Positions 15,924 through 24,109 of a stretch of 64,000 nt of DNA are shown here, piece by piece (within the stretch, counting starts at the first letter, position 1; every line of letters begins with the position of its first letter). Origin of the DNA: Streptomyces albireticuli (lineage in GTDB: Bacteria; Actinomycetota; Actinomycetes; Streptomycetales; Streptomycetaceae); assembly GCF_021228125.1 (NCBI RefSeq), contig NZ_JAJQQS010000002.1, forward strand, positions 744,001 through 808,000, given 5' to 3'. Made by a program: the position numbers and the translations under genes. The notes beneath the pieces were generated by a model that made no database searches, was not told where the DNA came from, and worked only from the letters and a program-made list of their open reading frames with translations.

Positions 15924-17150
15924 GTGAGCGACCAGACGAATACCTCCAGTGACCGGCGCGTCGTCATCGTGGGTGCCGGCATGGCCGGGGTGCAGACCGC
16001 GGTGGCCCTGCGCGAACAGGGCTGGCACGGCACCATCACCCTGCTGGGGGCCGAGCGCCACCGGCCCTACGACCGGCCCCCCCTGTCCAAAGCGGTGCTC
16101 CTCGGCAAGGCCGAGGGCTCGGCGTTCGAGGTGGACTTCGCGTCCCTGGGCATAGACCTGTGCCTCGGGCGGGAGGTCACCGCGCTGCGCGCCGAGGAGC
16201 GCGTGCTGGAGACCTCCGCCGGGCCGGTGCCCTACGACGTGCTGGTCATCGCCACCGGCGCCCGCCCGGTCGAGCTGCCCGGCAGCGAGGGCGTGCCCGG
16301 CGTCCACCTGCTGCGCACCCTGGACGACGCGGAGGGTCTGCGTCCGGTGCTGGCCGAGCAGCGGGACGTGGTGGCCGTCGGCGCGGGCTGGATCGGCGCC
16401 GAGTTCGCGACGGCCGCGCGCGAGGCGGGCTGCGAGGTCACCGTGGTCGAGGCCGCCGACCGGCCGCTGGCGGGTGCCCTGCCCGCCGAGGTCGCCGCCC
16501 ATATGGAGGCCTGGTACGCCGACAGCGGCGCCCGGCTGCTCACCGGCGCGCGGGTGGCCGCCGTGGAGGACGGCGCGGTGCTGCTCGCGGACGGCACCCG
16601 GCTGCCCGCCGGCGCGGTGGTCGTCGGCATCGGCGCCCGGCCGGACACCGACTGGCTGGCGGGCTCCGGGATCACGCTCGCGGCGGATCGTTCCGTCGCC
16701 ACCGACGACCGGCTGCGGGCCTCGCTGCCCGACGTCTACGCGGTGGGCGACTGCGCGTCGTTCCCGTCCGCCCGCTACGGCGAGCGGCTGCTGGTCCACC
16801 ACTGGGACAACGCCCTCCAGGGTCCGCGGACGGTCGCCGAGAACATCGCGCTCGGCCCGGCCGAGGGCCCCCACTACGACCCGGTGCCCTACTTCTGGTC
16901 GGAGCAGTTCGGCAGGTTCGTGCAGTACGCGGGCCACCACGTCGACGGCGACGAGCTCGTCTGGCGCGGCGACCCCACCGGCGCGGCCTGGACGGTGTGC
17001 TGGCTGCGCGACGGCGTCCTGGTGGCGCTGCTGGCCGTCGGCCGGCCCCGGGACCTGGCGCAGGGCCGCAAGCTCATCGAGCGCGGCGCGGCCGTCGACC
17101 GGGAGAAGGCGGCGAACGCGTCGGTGCCCCTGAAGTCCGCCGAGCGGTGA
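15924..17150 (+). CDS. FAD-dependent ferredoxin reductase-like oxidoreductase
   Basis: The product is 408 aa. It has the two-dinucleotide fold: FAD motif VVIVGAGMAGVQTAVAL near residue 13, NAD(P)H motif VVAVGAGWIGAEFATAA near 150, and the second FAD motif VYAVGDCASF near 271. The C-terminal domain (SEQFGRFVQYAG) is that of rubredoxin/ferredoxin reductases serving oxygenase systems. No partner ferredoxin or oxygenase is adjacent, so the acceptor is unknown. GTG 15924 lies 6 nt after TACAGT (15912-15917) with no Shine-Dalgarno, so the mRNA is probably leaderless. A 16-bp hairpin follows. Confidence 0.9.
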   Translation: MSDQTNTSSDRRVVIVGAGMAGVQTAVALREQGWHGTITLLGAERHRPYDRPPLSKAVLLGKAEGSAFEVDFASLGIDLCLGREVTALRAEERVLETSAGPVPYDVLVIATGARPVELPGSEGVPGVHLLRTLDDAEGLRPVLAEQRDVVAVGAGWIGAEFATAAREAGCEVTVVEAADRPLAGALPAEVAAHMEAWYADSGARLLTGARVAAVEDGAVLLADGTRLPAGAVVVGIGARPDTDWLAGSGITLAADRSVATDDRLRASLPDVYAVGDCASFPSARYGERLLVHHWDNALQGPRTVAENIALGPAEGPHYDPVPYFWSEQFGRFVQYAGHHVDGDELVWRGDPTGAAWTVCWLRDGVLVALLAVGRPRDLAQGRKLIERGAAVDREKAANASVPLKSAER

Positions 17151-17171
17151 CGGCCGGCCGGTCGGGCACCG

Positions 17172-17214
17172 CCGGCACCCGGCCCCGCCGGGCCGTGCCG
17201 GGGCCGGGTGCCGG
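17172..17214 (+). terminator. Hairpin after the ferredoxin reductase gene
   Basis: CCGGCACCCGGCCCCG (17172-17187) pairs perfectly with 17199-17214 (16 bp, 11-nt loop), 21 bp after the stop codon. Confidence 0.75.
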
Positions 17215-17305
17215 GGGTTCCCGGACGGTTTCCCTGACGACCCGCTGACGCCGGGTCGGGTCAACCCGGCTACCGACTGTCAGTCCCAGATGGCAGGCTT
17301 GTCCC

Positions 17306-17671
17306 GTGACCGAGATTGACGCAAAGATCGATGCTCTCGTCCCCGCCTGGCTCAACCTCCCCGACATCGCCGAAAAGCTCGGCGTCGAGGTGACGCGCGT
17401 CCGGCAGCTGGTCAAGGAGGGCCAGCTGATCGCGGTGCGCCGTGGCGAGAACCGAGTGCTCATGGTGCCCGCCGACTTCATCGGCGACGACAAGGTGGTC
17501 AAGGGGCTGGCCGGCACCCTGACCCTGCTGCGGGACGACGGCTTCAGCGACGAGGAGATGCTGGAGTGGCTCTTCACCGCCGACCCCACCCTGCCGGGCA
17601 CCCCGGCGCAGGCCCTGCGCGAGAATCGCGGCACGGAGGTGAAGCGCCGCGCCCAGGCGCTGGCCGTCTGA
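17306..17671 (+). CDS. Rv2175c-family DNA-binding protein
   Basis: The product is 121 aa. The N-terminal half is a winged/MerR-like helix-turn-helix ([26 protein letters not shown]), then a strand pair [15 protein letters not shown] and a C-terminal helical module ([27 protein letters not shown]). This matches the mycobacterial Rv2175c family, whose member is a substrate of the kinase PknL; whether a kinase targets this one is unknown, but a PASTA kinase is 4 kb away. GTG 17306 is preceded by CAGGCT (17294-17299) at 6 nt and no Shine-Dalgarno, so it is probably leaderless. Confidence 0.88.
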   Translation: MTEIDAKIDALVPAWLNLPDIAEKLGVEVTRVRQLVKEGQLIAVRRGENRVLMVPADFIGDDKVVKGLAGTLTLLRDDGFSDEEMLEWLFTADPTLPGTPAQALRENRGTEVKRRAQALAV

Positions 17672-17731
17672 CCCGACCGGCGGCGCCGTAGACGCGAGCG
17701 ACACCCGTAGAGAACGACCGCGAAAACCGTC

Positions 17732-17773
17732 CGGCGTACGGGCGCGGGGGCAGCCCCCCGCGCCCGTACGCCG
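17732..17773 (+). terminator. Perfect 19-bp hairpin just upstream of thiE
   Basis: CGGCGTACGGGCGCGGGGG (17732-17750) pairs perfectly with 17755-17773 around a CAGC loop. It sits 60 bp after the Rv2175c-like gene and only 22 bp before the thiE start. It may terminate the upstream gene or act as an attenuator in the thiE leader. Confidence 0.65.
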
Positions 17774-17795
17774 CCGACCCGGGGGAGAACACCCG

Positions 17796-18455
17796 ATGTC
17801 CGTCACCGCGCGCGAGCGGCTCGCCGACGCCCGGCTGTATCTGTGCACCGACGCCCGTAAGCGCCAGGGCGACCTGCCGGAGTTCCTGGACGCCGTGCTC
17901 GCCTCGGGCGTGGACATCGTGCAGCTGCGCGACAAGGGCATGGAGGCGGGGGAGGAGCTGGAGCACCTCGCGGTCTTCGCCGACGCGGCCCGCCGCCACG
18001 GCAAGCTCCTCGCGGTCAACGACCGCGCGGACGTCGCGCACGCCATCCGCTCCGACGTGCTCCACCTCGGCCAGGGCGACCTCCCGGTGCCCGCCGCCCG
18101 CGCCGTGCTGGGCGCGGACGTGCTCGTCGGCCGCTCCACGCACGCCGAGGCGGAGGTGGCCGCCGCGGTCGCCGAGCCCGGCGTGGACTATTTCTGCACC
18201 GGCCCCTGCTGGCCCACCCCGACGAAGCCGGGCCGCCACGCCCCGGGCCTGGACCTGGTGCGCCACACCGCGGCCCTGGCCCCCGCGCGGCCCTGGTTCG
18301 CGATCGGCGGCATAGACGCCGGCAATCTGGACGAGGTGCTGGACGCCGGCGCCCGCCGGATCGTCGTGGTCCGCGCGATCACCGAGGCCGAGGACCCGGG
18401 CGCCGCCGCCGCGTCGCTCGCCCGGCGCGTCCGCGCCCGCGCGGCAGCGGTCTGA
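17796..18455 (+). CDS. thiE: Thiamine-phosphate synthase
   Basis: The product is 219 aa, a TIM barrel that couples hydroxymethylpyrimidine pyrophosphate to thiazole phosphate to form thiamine phosphate. Motifs [47 protein letters not shown] and [10 protein letters not shown] carry the diphosphate, magnesium and phosphate ligands. Start ATG 17796 has GGGGGAG 7-8 nt upstream. Unlike thiO-thiS-thiG on the opposite strand, no TPP riboswitch is visible; the leader instead holds a 19-bp hairpin. Confidence 0.96.
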   Translation: MSVTARERLADARLYLCTDARKRQGDLPEFLDAVLASGVDIVQLRDKGMEAGEELEHLAVFADAARRHGKLLAVNDRADVAHAIRSDVLHLGQGDLPVPAARAVLGADVLVGRSTHAEAEVAAAVAEPGVDYFCTGPCWPTPTKPGRHAPGLDLVRHTAALAPARPWFAIGGIDAGNLDEVLDAGARRIVVVRAITEAEDPGAAAASLARRVRARAAAV

Positions 18456-18554
18456 CCGCGGGTTCCGGCACGGGTCCGGCCCGCGACCTGACACACCTGC
18501 TGTCCAGGTGGTGGACGGGAGCCCGGCGAATCGGGCATATCGAAGCGCGTGCTT

Positions 18555-18569
18555 GGGTGTGCCACACCC
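18555..18569 (+). promoter_or_regulatory. 15-bp palindrome in the metF promoter
   Basis: GGGTGTGCCACACCC is a perfect 7-bp inverted repeat with one central base. It lies 20 bp upstream of the metF start and just upstream of the presumed -10 TAACTT (18578-18583), a classic repressor position. The regulator is not recognisable. Confidence 0.5.
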
Positions 18570-18589
18570 CCGCTGGTTAACTTGCGAGT

Positions 18590-19507
18590 ATGGCCCTTGG
18601 TACAGCCTCCACCAGGACAGATCACGCCCGTACGGTGCGTGAGCTGCTCGCCTCCGGCGAGCGGTCGTATTCGTTCGAGTTCGCGGCCCCGAAGTCCGAG
18701 AAGGGCGAACGGACCCTGTGGAACGCCATTCGCCGGATCGAGGCGGTCGGCCCCACCTTCGTGTCCGTGACCTACGGCGCCGGAGGCTCCTCCCGCGAGG
18801 GCACCGTGCGGGTGACGGAGCGCATGGCGACCGACACCACCCTGACCCCCGTCGCGCACCTGACGGCGGTCAACCACTCGACGGCGGAACTGCGCAACAT
18901 CATCGGTCAGTACGCCGACGTCGGCATCCGCAACATGCTCGCGCTCCGCGGTGACCCGCCCGGCGACCCCATGGGCGAGTGGGTGCGCCACCCCGAGGGC
19001 GTCCGCTACGCCGCCGACCTCGTCCGGCTCATCAAGGAGTCCGGCGACTTCTGCGTCGGCGTGGCCGCCTTCCCGGAGATGCACCCGCGCTCCGACGACT
19101 GGGAGACGGACGTCCGGTACTTCGTGGACAAGTGCCGGGCCGGGGCGGACTTCGCCATCACCCAGATGTTCTTCTACCCCGAGGACTACCTCCGGCTGCG
19201 CGACCGGGTCGCGGCGGCGGGCTGTGACACCCCGATCATCCCCGAGATCATGCCGGTCACCAACGTCCGTCAGATCGAGCGTTTCGCCCAGCTCAGCAAC
19301 GCCGCCTTCCCGCCCGAGCTGGCCGAGCGGATCCTCGCGGTCAAGGACGATCCGGCCGCTGTACGCTCGATCGGGATCGAGTACGCCACCGAGCTGTGCG
19401 CGCGCCTGATGGCCGAGGACATTCCGGGTCTGCACTTCATTACCCTGAACCACTCCACGGCGACGCTGGAAATCTACGAGAATCTGGGGCTGCACCAGCG
19501 GTCCTGA
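18590..19507 (+). CDS. metF: Methylenetetrahydrofolate reductase
   Basis: The product is 305 aa, a TIM-barrel flavoprotein that reduces 5,10-methylene-THF to 5-methyl-THF for methionine synthesis. The motifs [12 protein letters not shown] (catalytic Glu), [24 protein letters not shown] and [13 protein letters not shown] (folate and FAD contacts) are clear. ATG 18590 is preceded at 6 nt by TAACTT and has no Shine-Dalgarno, so the mRNA is probably leaderless. A palindrome at 18555-18569 overlaps the promoter, suggesting specific control, perhaps by methionine or cofactor status. Confidence 0.96.
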   Translation: MALGTASTRTDHARTVRELLASGERSYSFEFAAPKSEKGERTLWNAIRRIEAVGPTFVSVTYGAGGSSREGTVRVTERMATDTTLTPVAHLTAVNHSTAELRNIIGQYADVGIRNMLALRGDPPGDPMGEWVRHPEGVRYAADLVRLIKESGDFCVGVAAFPEMHPRSDDWETDVRYFVDKCRAGADFAITQMFFYPEDYLRLRDRVAAAGCDTPIIPEIMPVTNVRQIERFAQLSNAAFPPELAERILAVKDDPAAVRSIGIEYATELCARLMAEDIPGLHFITLNHSTATLEIYENLGLHQRS

Positions 19508-19548
19508 CGGCTGTTCCGGGTGCGGCAGCCGGAACGAGAGGGGCGTAA

Positions 19549-20553
19549 ATGGGCTGGACGGTCCTCTACATCGCGTTCGGCGTCGTCGCGCTCTGGCTGC
19601 TGGGCGAGGTGCTGCTGCAGTACAAGGCGCGGCTGCGCTGGCGGCTCCTCGCCTTCGTGGGCTTCCTCGGCGTGGTCGTCGGCGTCGTCGTCCCGTCCGT
19701 GGTGGTCATCGCCGTGGGCGCGATCGCCTTCGCGATCGGCCAGACCTATGTGACGCTCTCCTTCCGGCGGGGCTTCTCCACCGGCTGGTCGCTCCGCCGC
19801 GACAAGCGCGACGATCAGGGCGACCAGGACGAGCGGGGCAAGAAGGGCAAGCAGGACAAGAGCGGCGTCGCGTCCGGGACTTCGGCCGACGAACCCGCCG
19901 GTGCGGGTACGCCCCGGGGCGGACGGCGGCGCAAGGCCGAGCGGTCCGCGGAGCCGCCGCCCGCGCCCGCCCTCCAGGAGACCGCCGCCCTCGACCTGTC
20001 CTTCCCCGAGCCCGGCGCGGGACCGGACCTCATGCCCGGCACGCCCCCGGCGGCCGGGCCCGGCCCCGCCCCGCACGGCGGCGGCGAGGCCGGCCCGTTC
20101 ACCCCGGGCGCCCAGGGCGGCCACGACGGCTCGTACGGGGGCTACGGCGACACCGGCTACGCCCCGGAGCCGCCCGCTCCGGACGCCTCCGGCTTCACCG
20201 GCTACGACACCTACGCGGGCCAGGCGCCCGACCCCTCCTACGGTCAGGGCCAGGGCCAGTACGCCGCGTACTCCGACCCGTACATCGGCAGCGGCAGCCG
20301 TCCGCAGAACTACGAGAACTACGACGCCTTCGGGCAGTACAACCCCTACCCCCAGCAGTACGGGACGGGTACGTACCCCGCGGACGGCTACCCGCCCCAG
20401 CAGTCGCAGCAGTACGACATGGACACCCCGCCCGGCGGTGTGTGGGTGCCCCAGCAGCGCGACGGCGACAACCCGCCGCCGCCCGGACCTCCCCAGCAGC
20501 CCTACCCGCCGCAGCAGCTGCCGGGCCACGACGGGCAGCAGTACCGCTACTGA
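19549..20553 (+). CDS. Membrane protein with proline/tyrosine/glutamine-rich tail
   Basis: The product is 334 aa. Two or three hydrophobic helices occupy residues about 3-70 (VLYIAFGVVALWLLGEVLL; LLAFVGFLGVVVGVVVPSVVVIAVGAIAF). A strongly charged linker follows (about 83-135, RRDKRDDQGDQDERGKKGKQDK), then a low-complexity tail rich in Pro, Gly, Tyr and Gln to the C-terminus (about 180-334), probably disordered and cytoplasmic. No known domain is recognised. Conserved as a hypothetical in Streptomyces next to metF. ATG 19549 is 41 bp after metF, so co-transcription is likely. Confidence 0.8.
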   Translation: MGWTVLYIAFGVVALWLLGEVLLQYKARLRWRLLAFVGFLGVVVGVVVPSVVVIAVGAIAFAIGQTYVTLSFRRGFSTGWSLRRDKRDDQGDQDERGKKGKQDKSGVASGTSADEPAGAGTPRGGRRRKAERSAEPPPAPALQETAALDLSFPEPGAGPDLMPGTPPAAGPGPAPHGGGEAGPFTPGAQGGHDGSYGGYGDTGYAPEPPAPDASGFTGYDTYAGQAPDPSYGQGQGQYAAYSDPYIGSGSRPQNYENYDAFGQYNPYPQQYGTGTYPADGYPPQQSQQYDMDTPPGGVWVPQQRDGDNPPPPGPPQQPYPPQQLPGHDGQQYRY

Positions 20554-20581
20554 CCCCTGCCGGTCGTCGCCGGGGCGCGGT

Positions 20582-22105
20582 TCACTGCGAGCCGCGCCAG
20601 TCGGCTCCGTCCACGATGAGGCCGGCCACCATCGCGCCCGACATCCCGGCGTGCGCCAGCCCGCCGCCGGGGTGGGCGAATCCGCCCGCGAGGTACAGGC
20701 CCGGAACGTCCGTCGCGTTCCCCGGCCGCAGGAACGCCCCCTCCGCGCCCGCCAGTACGGGCGCGGGCACCCCGCCGCCCTCCGCGCCGGTCGCCGCCTC
20801 CGTATCGGCCGGAGTGCGTACCTCCCGCCACAGCAGCCGCTCCCGCAGGCCCGGAACGGCTGCCTCCGCGGCGTCCGTCATCCGCTCCGCGAAGCCGGTG
20901 ACGGTCCGCTCGTCCGTCCAGTCCACCGCGCCGTGCGGCGCGACCGTCGCGGTGAGCGTGACGGCCTCGTGCCCGTCGTCGGGGCGCGTGCCCGCGTCGT
21001 CCGGGCGCAGCACGGTCACGGTCGGCCGGTAGCGCCACCCGCCGCCCGGCCGCGCCTCGTCGAAGACCTCCGCCAACTCCGCGTCCCGGTCGGAGGTGTG
21101 GACCACCGTGCGGTGCGCGGTGCCCTCCGGCCGGCCGCCCCGGAGCGCGAGGAACACCGTGAAGCGGCCGGGCGGCACCGGGGCGCCGGAGCCGGACCGC
21201 CCGGCGGCCGCGTCCGGGGCGATCGCGGCGAGGCGGCCGGGGGAGACCGCGGCCACCACCATGTCCGCCTCGGCCCGTTCGCCACCGGCCAGTTCCACAC
21301 CGGCGGCCCGGCCGTCCTCCTCCAGGACGCGCACCACCTCCGCGCCGAAGCGGAACTCCACCCGCCGGGCCACGCACCGCGCGTGCAGGGCGTCGGCGAG
21401 CTCCCGCACGCCACCGCGCACGTACCAGCTGCCGAAGGTCTGCTCCAGGTACGGCAGCACCGTCGCGCTCGCCGGCGCCCGCCGCGGGTCGAGCCCGTAG
21501 GCCAGGGCGTGGCTCTCCAGGAGAGCGGTGAGCCGGGCGTCCCTCAACTCCCGGGAGGCGACGGACGCGAGCGTGGCCGCGGCCTTCCGCCGGAACAGGC
21601 CGCGCCCGCGCAGCGCCGGATAGGGATCGCGCCCCAGCGCCTCGCGGGCGGCGGGACCGGCCCGCAGCGGCTCCTCCAGCAGTGGCCGCCGGGTCGCGTC
21701 CCAGACCTCGCGCGCCCTGTTGACCAGCTCGCTCCAGCGCTCGCCCGCGCCCGCGCCGACCGCCTCGTCCAGGGCCCGGACCACACCGGCACGCGAGGCG
21801 TTGGGCAGCGAGACGGCCGTGCCGTCGGCGAAGACGTGGCCGCTCGCCGGGTCGACCTGGACCAGCCCGACGCTGTGCTCCAGGGACTCCTTGCCGGTCT
21901 TGACGAACAGATCGCGGTAGACCGCCGGCAGGTGCAGCAGCCCCGGCCCGGTGTCGAAGACGAAACCTTCCCTCGCCAGCCGTCCGACCCCGCCGCCGTG
22001 CGTCGCCGCCCGCTCGTACACCGCCACCCGGTGGCCCGCGACGGCCAGCCTGGCGGCGGCTGCCATCGCGCCCATCCCGGCGCCGATCACCACAATCCGT
22101 GCCAT
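20582..22105 (-). CDS. Phytoene desaturase-family NAD(P)/FAD-dependent oxidoreductase
   Basis: The product is 507 aa. The N-terminal FAD-binding fingerprint IVVIGAGMGAMAAAARL begins at residue 4, followed by GHRVAVYERAATHGGGVG. The C-terminal NATDVPGLYLAGGFAHPGGGLAHAGMSGAM block is the typical CrtI/CrtN FAD signature. No carotenoid genes are adjacent, so the substrate is unknown. The frame extends to an ATG at 22192, but ATG 22105 begins the Rossmann motif and is preceded at 7 nt by TAAAGT (22113-22118), pointing to a leaderless start. A perfect MacR-type box lies about 56 bp upstream of that start. Confidence 0.88.
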   Translation of the reverse strand: MARIVVIGAGMGAMAAAARLAVAGHRVAVYERAATHGGGVGRLAREGFVFDTGPGLLHLPAVYRDLFVKTGKESLEHSVGLVQVDPASGHVFADGTAVSLPNASRAGVVRALDEAVGAGAGERWSELVNRAREVWDATRRPLLEEPLRAGPAAREALGRDPYPALRGRGLFRRKAAATLASVASRELRDARLTALLESHALAYGLDPRRAPASATVLPYLEQTFGSWYVRGGVRELADALHARCVARRVEFRFGAEVVRVLEEDGRAAGVELAGGERAEADMVVAAVSPGRLAAIAPDAAAGRSGSGAPVPPGRFTVFLALRGGRPEGTAHRTVVHTSDRDAELAEVFDEARPGGGWRYRPTVTVLRPDDAGTRPDDGHEAVTLTATVAPHGAVDWTDERTVTGFAERMTDAAEAAVPGLRERLLWREVRTPADTEAATGAEGGGVPAPVLAGAEGAFLRPGNATDVPGLYLAGGFAHPGGGLAHAGMSGAMVAGLIVDGADWRGSQ

Positions 22106-22448
22106 GGGTGCGACTTTATCCGGCGGCACCCCATGAGGCTGAACGCTCAGGCGTGAGTACGCGTACTCAGAGGAGGAGATGAGTAGCCGCACGGATGGGT
22201 CCGCACCGCCCGGAAGGGGAGAGTGGTGACCACGGAAGGGGCGCGGGTTCCCGGACCGCCGACACGGGGCGGCGGAACGGCCCGCGGCCCCTGACGTGAC
22301 CGGGGGAGCACGGGGGTCCCGCGGAAACGGGGGCTCGGGGGGAACACGGGGGAACGCTGTTCCGGCGTCGGCCGAGGGGGATCGGCCCGCGCCGGGACAG
22401 CGCCCGTCCGGAAGCGTCCTCCCCGCTTCCCTCCCGGTGCCGTGGCCG
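22106..22448. other. Gene-free region holding the MacR-type box
   Basis: 343 bp between the TetR gene stop and the phytoene-desaturase-like start. It contains the MacR-type palindrome (22154-22169) and a G-run-rich segment (22300-22360). A 16-codon + strand ORF at 22179-22229 begins only 2 nt after AGGAGG, too close for initiation, so it is not called. Confidence 0.6.
22154..22169. promoter_or_regulatory. MacR-type operator
   Basis: TGAGTACGCGTACTCA is a perfect 7-bp inverted repeat with a 2-bp centre, identical to the recalled S. coelicolor MacR consensus TGAGTACnnGTACTCA. The downstream gene on the minus strand is the phytoene-desaturase-like enzyme, placing the box centre near -56 of the predicted start, an activator position. 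Confidence 0.7.
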
Positions 22449-23063
22449 CTAGCGGGCGCCGCCGCCGACCCTGCCCTGGAGCAGCCGCGAGAGCGCCGCG
22501 TGCACGTCGTCGATCGACCGCTCGGGCTGGAACGACTGCCAGTCCAGGGCCGCCACCAGCACCATCCCGAAGAGCGCGGACGCCGTCAGCGGGATGTCGA
22601 CCTCCGGGCTCAGCTCGCCCGCCGCCACCGCCTCCCGCAGGATCGACTCGATCACCGCGATCGTCCTCCGCCGCACCTGGGTCAGCGTCGGCTGCCAGGC
22701 CCGGTTGGTCCGCCACAGCTCCGCCACGTACAGCCGGGTCAGCGCCGGGTAGCGGGCGATGAAGTCCAGCCCGGCCCGGATCATCGCGTCCAGGGCGTCC
22801 ACCCGGCCGCCGCCGCTGTCGGCCATCTCGTCGGCCGCCTCCTGGAGGGAGTCGGCCAGCAGCTCCATGCCGTGCCGCAGCAGCTCCTCGAAGAGCACGG
22901 TCTTGCTGGCGAAGTTGTAGTAGACCGTGCCCTTGGCGACTCCGGCCCGTTCGGCGATCTCGTCCACGGTGGTGGAGGAGAAGCCCTGTTCGGCGATGAG
23001 GGTGACCGCGGCTTCGAAGAGCTTCCGCCGGGTGTTCCGGCGGCGCGTGCTGCTGCTGTCCAT
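22449..23063 (-). CDS. TetR-family transcriptional regulator
   Basis: The product is 204 aa. The N-terminal DNA-binding domain (about 10-55) has the typical TetR helix-turn-helix FSSTTVDEIAERAGVAKGTVYYNFASK; the C-terminal part is an all-helical ligand-binding/dimerisation domain. The ligand and targets are unknown. The gene is upstream of, and in the same orientation as, the phytoene-desaturase-like gene, but 343 bp apart. It is divergent from the HEPN gene. Start ATG 23063 follows MDSSST-type N-terminus with no strong Shine-Dalgarno. Confidence 0.9.
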   Translation of the reverse strand: MDSSSTRRRNTRRKLFEAAVTLIAEQGFSSTTVDEIAERAGVAKGTVYYNFASKTVLFEELLRHGMELLADSLQEAADEMADSGGGRVDALDAMIRAGLDFIARYPALTRLYVAELWRTNRAWQPTLTQVRRRTIAVIESILREAVAAGELSPEVDIPLTASALFGMVLVAALDWQSFQPERSIDDVHAALSRLLQGRVGGGAR

Positions 23064-23232
23064 GAACCGATTCTCCCTGCCGCCGCCCGGCCGCCGGCGC
23101 TCCCGTCAACTCCATGCGACGACTCGGGCGTTCGCGCAGCTCAGGCCGATTGTCAGTGGTATGCGCCACGATGGGGGCAGATGGCGGCTCCGCCTCCGCG
23201 CGGTGGCCCGCCCCCGACGAAGGAGGTTCGTC

Positions 23233-23679
23233 ATGGCTCGTAGCGCGAGCGACGTCCGTCCCGTGCCGCGCCCCGCCGCGGTCCCGTCCGCGGCCCTCGA
23301 CCTGCTCGACCAGGCGCACGACGGCCTGGCCGAGGCCGCCGCCCTCGAAGCCCCCCACGAGCGGTACGCCACGGCGCACCTCGCCGCCTTGCGCACCGCC
23401 GCCGCGGTCCTGGCCGTCCGCGGCCGCCCGGAGACCACGGAGCGGCGCCGCCGCCGTATCCGCAGCGCCTGGGAGGTGCTCCCCGAGGTCGCGCCGGAAC
23501 TGTCCGAATGGAGCGCGCTGTTCGCCTCCGGCGCGGCCCGCCGGGCCCGCGCGGAGGCGGGCATCCCCTCGGCGGCGACGGCCCGCGAGGCGGACGACCT
23601 GCTGCGGGACGCGGCGGTGTTCCTGCGGCTGGTGGAGGCGGGGCTGTCCGTGCCCTGGCTGCCGCGCGAGGCGGGCTGA
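23233..23679 (+). CDS. SAV_6107-family HEPN-domain protein
   Basis: The product is 148 aa and almost entirely alpha-helical. Start ATG 23233 follows AGGAGG (23221-23226) at 6 nt. The core (PSAALDLLDQAHDGLAEAA ... ERYATAHLAALRTAAAVLAV) matches the actinobacterial SAV_6107 HEPN family, a divergent member of the HEPN superfamily whose other members include toxin nucleases. I do not see a convincing Rx4-6H catalytic motif, so nuclease activity is doubtful, and there is no adjacent partner gene typical of a toxin-antitoxin pair. Function unknown. Confidence 0.8.
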   Translation: MARSASDVRPVPRPAAVPSAALDLLDQAHDGLAEAAALEAPHERYATAHLAALRTAAAVLAVRGRPETTERRRRRIRSAWEVLPEVAPELSEWSALFASGAARRARAEAGIPSAATAREADDLLRDAAVFLRLVEAGLSVPWLPREAG

Positions 23680-23730
23680 CCTCGGGGTGCGGTGGAGGGT
23701 GGGCCGGGTTGCCGCTGCGCGGGGCTTTCT

Positions 23731-23893
23731 CCCCTACCCGCCCCTTCCCGGAACCGGGGCTCCGCCCCGGACCCCGGTCCTCAAGCGCCGGACGGGCTGA
23801 AATCAGCCCGTCCGGCGCTTGAGGACACCGCGCGTCAGCGCGGAAAGGGGGCCCGGGGGCTTGCCCCCGGTTACGGGAAGGGGCGGGTAGGGG
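23731..23893. repeat. Nested palindromic intergenic repeat
   Basis: The core is a perfect 48-bp palindrome (23778-23825: 23-bp arms around AA; arm begins TCCTCAAGCGCCGGACGG). It is flanked by a second inverted pair, CCCCTACCCGCCCCTTCCCG (23731-23750) and its complement (23874-23893). Units with this CAAGCGCCGGACGGGCTGA core are widespread between Streptomyces genes (recalled). It may terminate transcription of the HEPN gene. Confidence 0.85.
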
Positions 23894-24109
23894 ACAGACC
23901 GCCTCACCCCGACCGCCCCGCGGAGGCGGTCTGTCGCTCGCCCCCGTTCCCCCGCACACTGATCCGGTCCCGCCACCGCGGCGAGCGGTCGTCGGAGCGT
24001 GCGATCCCGCCCATTAGGCTGGGAGCCGCACGCCCAGGTCAGCCGGGCGTCCGCGTCGGCTGTCCGGCCGTTCCACCCCTTTCGTCGCACCGTCGAGGAG
24101 CCACCCGCC

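Noticed and set aside
22106..22192. N-terminal extension of the phytoene-desaturase-like protein to ATG 22192
   Set aside because: It would place the MacR-type box inside the coding sequence and add 29 residues before a canonical FAD motif; the -10 at 22113-22118 supports ATG 22105.
22179..22229. 16-codon ORF right after the MacR-type box with AGGAGG in front
   Set aside because: Only 2 nt separate AGGAGG from the ATG, too close for initiation, and nothing supports a product.
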